From Desulfobacterales bacterium C00003106 (GTDB lineage Bacteria > Desulfobacterota > Desulfobacteria > Desulfobacterales > C00003106): 5,782 bases of DNA. The number at the start of each line of letters is the position of its first letter. The first letter of the stretch is position 1. Where the stretch lies: assembly GCA_001751015.1 (NCBI GenBank), contig MAXM01000050.1, positions 1-5,782 of the forward strand. Direction: 5' to 3'. Below, in pieces: positions 1-5,491 of the stretch. The notes below the pieces were generated by a model that was not told where the DNA came from, did not search any database, and was given only the letters and a program-made list of their open reading frames with translations. Position numbers and translations under genes: made by a program.

Positions 1-49
1 GATTTGAGATCGGGCAAAGGTGGCCTGAAGCTGTGATGCATAGTTGCGG

Positions 50-73
50 AAGTTATTTCGTCCCCGTTCCTTA
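50..73. repeat. Dispersed 24-bp repeat, copy 1
   Basis: This segment matches 3788-3811 in the same orientation at 23 of 24 positions. The only difference is T58 against C3796. The shared core includes TTCCGTCCCC/TTTCGTCCCC followed by GTTCCTTA. The two copies lie just upstream and just downstream of the fusion gene and its partner. Two near-identical 24-mers in 5.8 kb are very unlikely by chance, so this is probably a genome-wide dispersed repeat. Its family is not identified here. Confidence 0.8.
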
Positions 74-85
74 GCTAATAGCTAA
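71..85. repeat. Small perfect palindrome at the edge of repeat copy 1
   Basis: TTAGCT (71-76) and AGCTAA (80-85) are perfect inverted repeats around a 3-base loop, AAT. The palindrome overlaps the end of the 24-bp repeat and the start of the heptad run. It could be a small cruciform or simply a product of the heptad repeats. No T-run follows, so it is not a terminator. Confidence 0.4.
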
Positions 86-108
86 CCGCTAAAGGCCAAT
101 CGCTCAAT
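74..108. repeat. Heptanucleotide tandem repeat, GCTAANN type
   Basis: Three consecutive 7-base units of the form GCTAANN start at 74, 81 and 88. Two degenerate units follow in the same phase: GCCAATC at 95 and GCTCAAT at 102. The period-7 array begins exactly where the 24-bp repeat ends. It resembles the short heptad tandem repeats found between genes in various bacteria. No function can be read from the sequence. Confidence 0.6.
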
Positions 109-148
109 TTAGGTTTCAGTAGGGGCGAGATATCAGCGCTCTTTTCAC

Positions 149-174
149 TTGACGGTATTTTGTCTTTCTAATAA
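149..174 (+). promoter_or_regulatory. Possible sigma-70 promoter for the fusion operon
   Basis: TTGACG at 149-154 is a good -35 hexamer. The best -10 candidate, TAATAA at 169-174, is only 14 bases away, which is short for sigma-70. The -10 assignment is therefore weak. Support comes from the matching ACTTGACG-containing block at 3839-3854 in front of the ferredoxin gene. A transcript from here would carry the small leader ORF at 185-265. Confidence 0.35.
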
Positions 175-184
175 GAGGTGTTAC

Positions 185-265
185 ATGAATATAGGATACA
201 TGATGAAAATGAATGATGCGACTGTGAAAATTGGGGTGGGCTTTCAAAGATGTCTTCTATATTAG
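185..265 (+). CDS. Possible leader peptide overlapping the fusion gene
   Basis: An ATG at 185 opens a 26-codon frame ending at TAG 263-265. It is preceded by AAGAGGTG (173-180), a better Shine-Dalgarno match than the one serving the fusion gene, at suitable spacing. The frame runs through the fusion's start codon and overlaps it by 16 bases in another frame. The peptide is Met-rich near its N-terminus and has a single Cys codon (251-253). It matches no family I recognise. It could be a translated leader coupling or tuning expression of the downstream gene. It could also be a chance ORF, since 26 codons carry little statistical weight. The good ribosome site is the main argument in favour. Confidence 0.35.
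   Translation: MNIGYMMKMNDATVKIGVGFQRCLLY
233..240 (+). promoter_or_regulatory. Ribosome binding site of the fusion gene, modest
   Basis: GGGGTGGG ends 9 bases before the ATG at 250. It pairs only partly with the anti-Shine-Dalgarno sequence. An in-frame stop at 214-216 and the lack of another credible start leave ATG 250 as the start. This choice agrees with the usual cysteine synthase N-terminus (ILDTIGNTPMVE). Confidence 0.55.
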
Positions 266-2547
266 ACACCATCGGCAATACACCCATGGTTGAAATCGTT
301 CGGCTGAATCCGAATCCCCGAGTCCGGATCATGGCGAAACTGGAGTATTTTAATCCGAGCGGTTCAATCAAGGACAGAATCGCCCGTTCCATGATCGAGC
401 AGGGAGAGGCTGACGGCGCATTGACGCCTGACAAGATCGTGCTCGAGGCAACCAGCGGGAATACCGGGATCGGTCTGGCAATGGTCTGTGCCGTCAAAGG
501 CTACCGCCTCTTGCTGGCCATGTCTGAAGCGGCCAGTATCGAACGGCGGAAGATCGTCAAGGCGATGGAGGCGGAACTTCTTTTGACCCCGGCGGCTCTC
601 GGGACGGACGGAGCCATTGAAGAGGTCTACCGGCTGGCCCGGGAGCATCAGGACAGGTATTTTATTACCGACCAGTTCAACAGTGACGCTAACTGGGCGG
701 CGCACTATCATGGAACCGCGGAAGAGATCTGGCGTCAGACAAAAGGGGAGGTAAACGCCGTTATTGCCACTATCGGCACCACCGGGACGGTCATGGGTAT
801 CTCCAGAAGGCTCAAGGAATATAATCCTGCAATCAGAATCATCGGGGTAGAACCTTATCTCGGGCACGGTATCCAGGGTCTCAAGAATATGAAGGAGGCC
901 TATTGCCCCGGGATATATGACAAGAACCGTCTCGATGCCAAGATCAATGTGGAAGATGATGAGGCCTTTGATATGGCCCGGCAACTCGCAAGAAAAGAAG
1001 CTGTTTTTGTGGGAATGAGTTCGGGAGCTGCCATGGTGGTGGCATGTCAGATGGCGAGAGAGATGAAGGAAGGCCTTCTGGTTGTCATCTGCCCTGACGG
1101 GGGCGAGCGGTATTTGAGCACACCCCTTTTTACGGTCAAACAGGAAGCGTCTCTGAAATTCTACAACACAATGGCAAGATCCAAAGAGTCGTTTGCTTCG
1201 ATACGGCCGGGTCATGTCTCCATCTATTCATGCGGCCCAACCGTTGATGATTATATAGATATCGGTCTGGCCCGTCGTTTTGTCGTCTCTGATCTTCTCA
1301 CGCGATATCTTGAATATAAGGGGTATGAGGTCATCCACATCATGAACATCACGGATCTGGATGACCGGACAATTTCAGCCTCGCACCAGGCCGGCATGGA
1401 TCTAAAGTCGTTTACCGAAAAGTATATCAAGGCCTTTCTTGAGGATATTAAGGCAATCGGGATCAAACCGGCTTCTCAGTATCCCAGGGCAAGCGAGCAT
1501 ATCAAAGACATGGTGGATCTTGTAAGGCGGCTTCTTGAGAAGGGCGTTGCCTATGAAAAGCTGAAATCCGTGTATTTTGATATTTCAAGGTTCCCGAACT
1601 ACGGTAAGTTGTCCAGGATAGACCTGAACAAGATAAAGCTCGGATCTACCACAGACCTCGATGACTACGAGAAGGATAATCCGCGGGATTTCACCTTGCT
1701 GAAACGGACAAAGCTTTCAGAGCTCAAACGGGGCATTTACACAAAGACTGAGTGGGGCAACATCCGGCCGGGATGGCATATTGAGTGTGCCGCCATGGCG
1801 ATGAAATACCTCGGAGAGAGTTTTGACATACATACGAGCAACCGTGGATTGATCTTTCCGCACCACGAAAACGAGATAGCCATTTGCGAATCCGTGACCG
1901 GAAAACCCATGGCCCGGTATTGGCTCCACAGCGCCCAGGTTCTTACAGGGGGAAAAAATGTCGGCTCTGTAGAAAAAAACCGGGTAACTGTTCGAGGTCT
2001 CATGGATGAAGGCTATACCGGCAGGGAACTCCGCTTCTGGTTCATTTCAAATCATTACAGAAAGCCGCTCCATTTCTCTTATGCCAAGTTACAGCATGCG
2101 CGCAGCACGCTTTTTAGACTGGATCAATTTATCGAACGATTGCAACAGGTAAGGGCTGGTCATCCGTATCCTGAAATCGATCGGATGCTCCATGATCTGA
2201 AGCAGGGTTTTGCAGATACAATGGACGACGATCTGAACATATCAGAGGCCTTTTCTATAATTTTCAAGTTCATAAGAAAGACAAACAGGCTGATCACAGA
2301 CGGTCTTTTGGACAGGTCCGGATCGGATTTGATTATCGATGTCTTGAAAAAAATAGACGCTATTCTGAGGGTATTTGATTTCAAGACGCCTGAGTTGGCC
2401 CCGGAACTCACAGCGCTTCTTGAAAAACGAGACAGAGCAAGATCAGAAAAAGACTGGACACGCGCAGATCAGATTCGGGACCTCTTAAAAGACAGGGGCT
2501 ACAAAGTAAAGGATACACCGCAAGGGCCAGTGTTGAGCCGGTGTTGA
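250..2547 (+). CDS. Cysteine synthase fused to a degenerate cysteinyl-tRNA synthetase-like module
   Basis: This is a cytoplasmic protein of 765 residues with two full-length modules. Residues 1-295 form a fold-type II PLP enzyme of the CysK/CysM family. Visible features are IGNTP at 8-12, the PLP lysine K41 in PSGSIKDR, the substrate loop TSGNT at 68-72, the phosphate loop GTTGT at 176-180, SSGA at 257-260 and GGERYLST at 284-291. Expected chemistry is a beta-replacement making cysteine from activated serine and sulfide. Residues 301-765 match CysRS along its whole length (E. coli enzyme about 461 residues). Equivalents of the E. coli zinc ligands are present (C328, C513, H538, E542), as are the pocket residues T368 and W509 and the anticodon-binding residues R731, W736, D740 and D755. 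HIGH is replaced by DIGL (337-340), KIIK by RTIS (373-376) and KMSKS by NVGSV (570-574). Aminoacyl-adenylate formation is therefore unlikely. The family assignments are firm, but the function of the second half is unknown. Confidence 0.95.
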   Translation: MSSILDTIGNTPMVEIVRLNPNPRVRIMAKLEYFNPSGSIKDRIARSMIEQGEADGALTPDKIVLEATSGNTGIGLAMVCAVKGYRLLLAMSEAASIERRKIVKAMEAELLLTPAALGTDGAIEEVYRLAREHQDRYFITDQFNSDANWAAHYHGTAEEIWRQTKGEVNAVIATIGTTGTVMGISRRLKEYNPAIRIIGVEPYLGHGIQGLKNMKEAYCPGIYDKNRLDAKINVEDDEAFDMARQLARKEAVFVGMSSGAAMVVACQMAREMKEGLLVVICPDGGERYLSTPLFTVKQEASLKFYNTMARSKESFASIRPGHVSIYSCGPTVDDYIDIGLARRFVVSDLLTRYLEYKGYEVIHIMNITDLDDRTISASHQAGMDLKSFTEKYIKAFLEDIKAIGIKPASQYPRASEHIKDMVDLVRRLLEKGVAYEKLKSVYFDISRFPNYGKLSRIDLNKIKLGSTTDLDDYEKDNPRDFTLLKRTKLSELKRGIYTKTEWGNIRPGWHIECAAMAMKYLGESFDIHTSNRGLIFPHHENEIAICESVTGKPMARYWLHSAQVLTGGKNVGSVEKNRVTVRGLMDEGYTGRELRFWFISNHYRKPLHFSYAKLQHARSTLFRLDQFIERLQQVRAGHPYPEIDRMLHDLKQGFADTMDDDLNISEAFSIIFKFIRKTNRLITDGLLDRSGSDLIIDVLKKIDAILRVFDFKTPELAPELTALLEKRDRARSEKDWTRADQIRDLLKDRGYKVKDTPQGPVLSRC

Positions 2548-2585
2548 GATGAGTGGTCAAGCGGTTGAGCTGACAGCAAACAATT

Positions 2586-2589
2586 GGAG
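2586..2589 (+). promoter_or_regulatory. Ribosome binding site of the unknown-function gene
   Basis: GGAG lies 8 bases before the ATG at 2598 and supports that start. It sits in the 50-base gap after the fusion gene. That gap contains no terminator or clear promoter, so co-transcription is likely. Confidence 0.6.
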
Positions 2590-2597
2590 ACGCCTTC

Positions 2598-3782
2598 ATG
2601 ACGGACAGACCATTGGTAATTACGCCGGTTTATTTCCCTTTTACTTATATTTCAAACACGCTTCTTCGAGAGCTTGCGCCATGCTGGAAAGAAGTTGCAG
2701 TCTATCAGCCTTCAGAGATAATGATACCGTCTTCGTTTCAGCCCTGGATCGATCAAGGGCTCTTGAAGCTGAGGATTCCACTGAAAGATGCGGCTGACAC
2801 AGAAAAACTGCGGCATGAACTCCGCTCCTGTCAGACATGGGGAGAGATGCACGGGGGGATTGATGTTGAGTATCTGAAGGCGGTCGGCACGGCGTCTCCT
2901 TATGTAAACGAAATGTATTCCGGAGTTGTCACGGACATCAAGAAGTATGCGGGCATCTCTCGGTCGACTTCCGGGGAAGATGCGGAAAAGAATCTATTTT
3001 CAGCCCGGCTTTTTCTTCATTTGGCACAGGATTATGATCAGAAATCAGACGAAATGAAGATGGATATCCGGCAGTTTGAGCGTAATCAGCATCTTCTCGA
3101 AGAAGCGCTGCATCCCCCTTCAGATCAAGATACCTTGCCTGACGGGTTGACAGGTGTCGATCTTTCGGTGATGCAGCAAGGTGAAAACCCGGATGTATTC
3201 ATGATGCAGCGTATCCGGGCCTGGAATCACCTGTATGCCCGGGACGGCTCTGACACGGATTTTCTTTTTACCGATTCCCGTGACGCCCTCTTGTTGATAC
3301 TCGGCGAAGAATACGAAAAATTTGAGGTCTCACGGTGCAGACTTTCCCGGTCCTTTCCGTTTCATTCATTCTTTGCCGAAGCCGCGACCACGAACTGGTC
3401 TGAGGCCATGCAGGAAAAAATCGACAGCCTGACACAAGAGCCGCTTAGGGTTCGCTCAGAAATAGATTTGCATTTTCAGGAGTTGAGGCGCCCGCATGGC
3501 AAGGCGCGAGGAGGGCGAATAGCAGGCTATTTAACCGACGAGCAACGCAGCCACGCGGGATGGATCGGCTCATCAAAATGTGAAGTTAGTTCTGAGCTAT
3601 CCCTTACAACAGAAGATAACAACGGCGCTTTGTTAAAATGTTATCTGATTCCGGATCAATCATCACGCGTTCTTCTGGAAAGGGCGTGCTCTGCAAAAGG
3701 CGAACTCTCGCAGAAAACGCCGCAGCCGGATGGCATCAAAAGAAATGCTCTTTTCGGATTGCTGGAGTTGGAGGCGCCTTAA
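2598..3782 (+). CDS. Protein of unknown function, 394 residues
   Basis: I do not recognise a family. The protein has no signal peptide, no obvious transmembrane helix and no cysteine cluster, so it is probably cytoplasmic. It starts with a short hydrophobic beta-like stretch (VITPVYFPFTYIS, residues 8-20) followed by a helix containing LLRELAPCW. The central part (about 127-170) is predominantly charged and helix-forming, with AQDYDQKSDEMKMDIRQFER around 143-162. Residues 222-235 (FLFTDSRDALLLIL) are hydrophobic and could be a buried strand or helix. Residues about 298-321 are encoded by a palindromic repeat (3491-3559) and look like low-value sequence inside the protein. The native ending may have been altered by that insertion. 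The gene follows the cysteine synthase/CysRS fusion by 50 bases on the same strand, so a role linked to the fusion is a fair guess from context alone. Codon use resembles the neighbouring genes. Confidence 0.85.
   Translation: MTDRPLVITPVYFPFTYISNTLLRELAPCWKEVAVYQPSEIMIPSSFQPWIDQGLLKLRIPLKDAADTEKLRHELRSCQTWGEMHGGIDVEYLKAVGTASPYVNEMYSGVVTDIKKYAGISRSTSGEDAEKNLFSARLFLHLAQDYDQKSDEMKMDIRQFERNQHLLEEALHPPSDQDTLPDGLTGVDLSVMQQGENPDVFMMQRIRAWNHLYARDGSDTDFLFTDSRDALLLILGEEYEKFEVSRCRLSRSFPFHSFFAEAATTNWSEAMQEKIDSLTQEPLRVRSEIDLHFQELRRPHGKARGGRIAGYLTDEQRSHAGWIGSSKCEVSSELSLTTEDNNGALLKCYLIPDQSSRVLLERACSAKGELSQKTPQPDGIKRNALFGLLELEAP
3491..3559. repeat. Palindromic repeat (REP/BIME-like) inside the coding sequence
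   Basis: CCCGCATGGC (3491-3500) pairs with GCCACGCGGG (3550-3559) with a single A-C mismatch. Inside, GCG (3504-3506) can pair with CGC (3546-3548). At the centre AATAG (3518-3522) pairs with CTATT (3527-3531) around CAGG. The block is 69 bp between the stem ends, a multiple of three, and adds about 23 codons to the gene without breaking the frame. It looks like a dispersed palindromic element. Its family and copy number cannot be known from this window. Confidence 0.65.
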
Positions 3783-3787
3783 CAGGA

Positions 3788-3811
3788 AAGTTATTCCGTC
3801 CCCGTTCCTTA
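3788..3811. repeat. Dispersed 24-bp repeat, copy 2
   Basis: This is the second copy of the repeat at 50-73, with the same orientation and one mismatch. It begins six bases after the stop codon of the unknown-function gene. Unlike copy 1, no heptad run follows it. Together the copies bracket the fusion and its partner. Confidence 0.8.
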
Positions 3812-3840
3812 CCAGACCGCACAGGCCGATAAATTTGGAC

Positions 3841-3867
3841 TTGACGTTATCTTGAAAATGGTATATG
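3841..3867 (+). promoter_or_regulatory. Candidate promoter of the ferredoxin gene
   Basis: TTGACG (3841-3846) is followed after 15 bases by TATATG (3862-3867). The spacing is slightly short but both hexamers are reasonable. The predicted transcript would have a leader of about 80-90 bases before the ferredoxin ATG. The block ACTTGACGTTATCTTG (3839-3854) recurs with two differences at 147-162 upstream of the fusion gene. Confidence 0.45.
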
Positions 3868-3943
3868 GGAAAATCATTTGTGGAGGTGAAATCCGCAATA
3901 AAGTTCCGTTTGGAAGATAGTCAATGATATAAATCAAAAGAAA

Positions 3944-3948
3944 GGGGG
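3944..3948 (+). promoter_or_regulatory. Ribosome binding site of the ferredoxin gene
   Basis: The purine-rich AAAGGGGGAA run lies upstream of ATG 3958, with the GGGGG core ending 9 bases before it. It is consistent with efficient translation of a small, probably abundant protein. Confidence 0.6.
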
Positions 3949-3957
3949 AAACAGTTT

Positions 3958-4143
3958 ATGTTTACACCAACTGTAGATGCGGACAAATGTGTCGGTTGCG
4001 GCGAATGTATTGACGTATGTCCAGCCGATGTATATGAATTGCAGGACGAGAAATCTGTGCCGGTAAATGCAGAAGAATGTCTCGGATGTGAAAGCTGTAT
4101 TGAGGTCTGTGAGCAGGGCGCTATCACCGTAGAAGAGACCTAA
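3958..4143 (+). CDS. 2[4Fe-4S] ferredoxin
   Basis: This 61-residue acidic protein is the size of classic clostridial-type bacterial ferredoxins. It carries two Cx2Cx2Cx3C motifs: C11, C14, C17, C21 and C41, C44, C47, C51. By the usual pattern the last cysteine of each motif completes the other motif's cluster, giving two low-potential [4Fe-4S] centres. The first motif ends in the normal CP, but the second ends in CE (E52) instead of CP, a tolerated variation. There is no signal sequence, so it is a soluble cytoplasmic electron carrier for oxidoreductases such as pyruvate:ferredoxin oxidoreductase or hydrogenases. The actual partner is not in this window. It appears to be monocistronic, with its own candidate promoter and ribosome site and an intrinsic terminator 22 bases after the stop. 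It fits an anaerobic lifestyle. Confidence 0.95.
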   Translation: MFTPTVDADKCVGCGECIDVCPADVYELQDEKSVPVNAEECLGCESCIEVCEQGAITVEET

Positions 4144-4165
4144 GAGCCCGGCGAGGCGATTTGTA

Positions 4166-4204
4166 GCCCCTGGTCAGTTTTGAAACTACCGGGGGCGTTT
4201 TTTT
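4166..4204 (+). terminator. Intrinsic terminator after the ferredoxin gene
   Basis: GCCCCTGGT (4166-4174) pairs with ACCGGGGGC (4188-4196), with one T-G wobble. Within the loop AGTTT (4176-4180) pairs further with AAACT (4183-4187), leaving a single bulged C. A run of seven T follows at 4198-4204. This is a textbook rho-independent terminator. It ends the ferredoxin unit and separates it from the aminotransferase gene. Confidence 0.93.
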
Positions 4205-4230
4205 CATCCCGACTTCACCATTCCTTATCT

Positions 4231-4257
4231 TTGACCGTATCCTGAGTGTTTTAGTCT
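4231..4257 (+). promoter_or_regulatory. Weak candidate promoter for the aminotransferase gene
   Basis: TTGACC (4231-4236) is a fair -35 box. The best -10 candidate nearby is TAGTCT (4252-4257) at a 15-base spacing, which is poor. A promoter must lie between the upstream terminator and the gene unless readthrough is used. This is the best candidate I see. Confidence 0.25.
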
Positions 4258-4340
4258 TTCGTATTCTTTTCCTTTTCTGATCATTCAATCAATGTCAACC
4301 GCCCAAGACAAGCCTTATCTTTCCTTTTACCGTTGCAAAC

Positions 4341-4346
4341 AGAGGA
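4341..4346 (+). promoter_or_regulatory. Ribosome binding site that fixes the aminotransferase start
   Basis: AGAGGA lies 8 bases before ATG 4355. The upstream in-frame ATG at 4292 has no comparable site and would add 21 residues not expected in the family. The downstream ATG is therefore preferred. Confidence 0.7.
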
Positions 4347-4354
4347 CAGCATAC

Positions 4355-5467
4355 ATGAAAGTTCCGCTTTTAGATCTTAAGAGCCAGTATGAAACCATCA
4401 GGGCAGAGATCCTGCCTGTCATGCAGGATCTCTTTGAGAGTCAGTATTTCATACTTGGTCCCCACGTGGCAAAGCTTGAACAGGAAATTGGCGCGTATTG
4501 TCAATGTCCGTATGCAGTTGGGGTTTCTTCCGGAACCGATGCCCTGCTAATCTCCTTGATGGCTGCGGGAATCGGCCCGGGAGACGAAGTAATTACTACG
4601 CCATACACCTTTTTTGCAACAATTGGAACAATTGTACGGGTTGGGGCGACTCCCATCTTTGTTGACATAAGAAAAGATACATACAACATTGATCCTGCGT
4701 TACTCCGGGACCGAATCACCAACAAAACAAAGGCAATCATTCCGGTTCACCTTTATGGTCAATGTGCCGCAATGGACGAAATCATGACCATAGCCCGCAA
4801 GCACTCTCTTTTCGTAATTGAAGATGCGGCCCAGGCGATCGGCGCTGAATACAAAAACCAGCGCGCAGGATCAATGGGGGACTTCGGCTGCTTTTCGTTT
4901 TTTCCCTCCAAGAACCTTGGCGCATTTGGGGACGGGGGCATAGTGACGACCCGGTCGAAAGAACATTATGATCTCCTGAAAACGCTTCGTGTTCATGGGT
5001 CAAACCCGAAGTATGTCAATAAGATAGTCGGGGGAAACTTTAGACTGGATGCCTTGCAGGCTGCTGTTGTCTCTGTAAAACTGAAGTATCTCGACACGTG
5101 GACTGAAAAAAGGCAGATGAATGCGAAACTGTACAGGGAACTCTTCCGCAAACAGGGTCTTGACGAAATCGTTAAACTTCCACAGGAGATAGAAAACCGA
5201 CATATCTACAATCAATTTGTTATACTTGCACCGGAAAAAAGGGACGAACTAAAAGCACACCTCGCGGATTCCGGTATAGGCACAGAGGTCTATTACCCGA
5301 TTCCGATGCACCTCCAGGCCTGTTTCAATTCGCTTGGATACAGGAAGGGTGATCTGCCGGAAGCAGAGGATGCCGCCTCAAGGACACTCGCCATTCCGGT
5401 CTATCCGGAATTGTCCAATGATCAGCAGGCCTATGTCGTAGAAAAGATCAAGGAGTTCTATGTTTAG
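4355..5467 (+). CDS. DegT/DnrJ/EryC1/StrS family aminotransferase, probably for a nucleotide sugar
   Basis: This is a 370-residue, full-length, fold-type I PLP enzyme. Its relatives transfer an amino group, usually from glutamate, to a keto-sugar nucleotide during lipopolysaccharide, capsule or glycan synthesis. The start used gives the typical N-terminus KVPLLDLKSQY. Motifs seen are SSGTDALL at 58-65 (cofactor phosphate region), PYTFFAT at 83-89, VHLYGQCAAMD at 131-141, EDAAQAIGAEY at 156-166 with the pyridine-contacting D157, and the catalytic lysine K186 in FFPSKNLGAFGDGG. NFRLDALQAA at 228-237 and IYNQFVI at 284-290 are also characteristic. The general pattern resembles WbpE-like enzymes acting on UDP-3-keto sugars, but the exact sugar cannot be read from the sequence. 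No other sugar gene is in the window. It is separated from the ferredoxin gene by a strong terminator and is followed by non-coding DNA. Confidence 0.93.
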   Translation: MKVPLLDLKSQYETIRAEILPVMQDLFESQYFILGPHVAKLEQEIGAYCQCPYAVGVSSGTDALLISLMAAGIGPGDEVITTPYTFFATIGTIVRVGATPIFVDIRKDTYNIDPALLRDRITNKTKAIIPVHLYGQCAAMDEIMTIARKHSLFVIEDAAQAIGAEYKNQRAGSMGDFGCFSFFPSKNLGAFGDGGIVTTRSKEHYDLLKTLRVHGSNPKYVNKIVGGNFRLDALQAAVVSVKLKYLDTWTEKRQMNAKLYRELFRKQGLDEIVKLPQEIENRHIYNQFVILAPEKRDELKAHLADSGIGTEVYYPIPMHLQACFNSLGYRKGDLPEAEDAASRTLAIPVYPELSNDQQAYVVEKIKEFYV

Positions 5468-5491
5468 GGCTCGCCCAAAACTACAGGGGTC

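Noticed and set aside
3..74. Possible C-terminal end of an upstream gene (frame ending ...GSYFVPVP, stop at 72-74)
   Set aside because: Only 23 codons are visible, they run through the dispersed repeat, and another frame is also open to 34-36. There is too little to call a gene.
364..1215. Long open frame of 283 codons on the minus strand
   Set aside because: It lies antisense to the clearly conserved cysteine synthase coding region, resembles no protein I know and is explained by codon bias of the true gene.
250..2547. Fusion as an artefact of a missed stop or frameshift joining two genes
   Set aside because: The reading frame is continuous. The linker is short and in frame, both modules are complete, and there is no ribosome site or convincing start codon near the junction (about 1138-1160).
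250..2547. Simple annotation of the fusion as a bifunctional cysteine synthase and cysteine--tRNA ligase
   Set aside because: The HIGH and KMSKS motifs required for ATP-dependent activation are both absent, so ligase activity should not be assumed.
2549..2797. 82-codon frame on the plus strand just after the fusion gene
   Set aside because: It overlaps the longer 394-codon frame that has the ribosome site, and it has no convincing site of its own. It is best read as an out-of-frame shadow.
3882..3927. Strong Shine-Dalgarno-like GGAGGTG upstream of the ferredoxin gene
   Set aside because: No start codon lies at a workable distance. The overlapping GTG would give only 13 codons. It is treated as chance or as an untranslated leader.
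4292..4354. Upstream ATG extending the aminotransferase by 21 residues
   Set aside because: It has no ribosome site and the added residues do not resemble the family N-terminus. ATG 4355 has AGAGGA at good spacing and starts with the expected KVPLLDL sequence.
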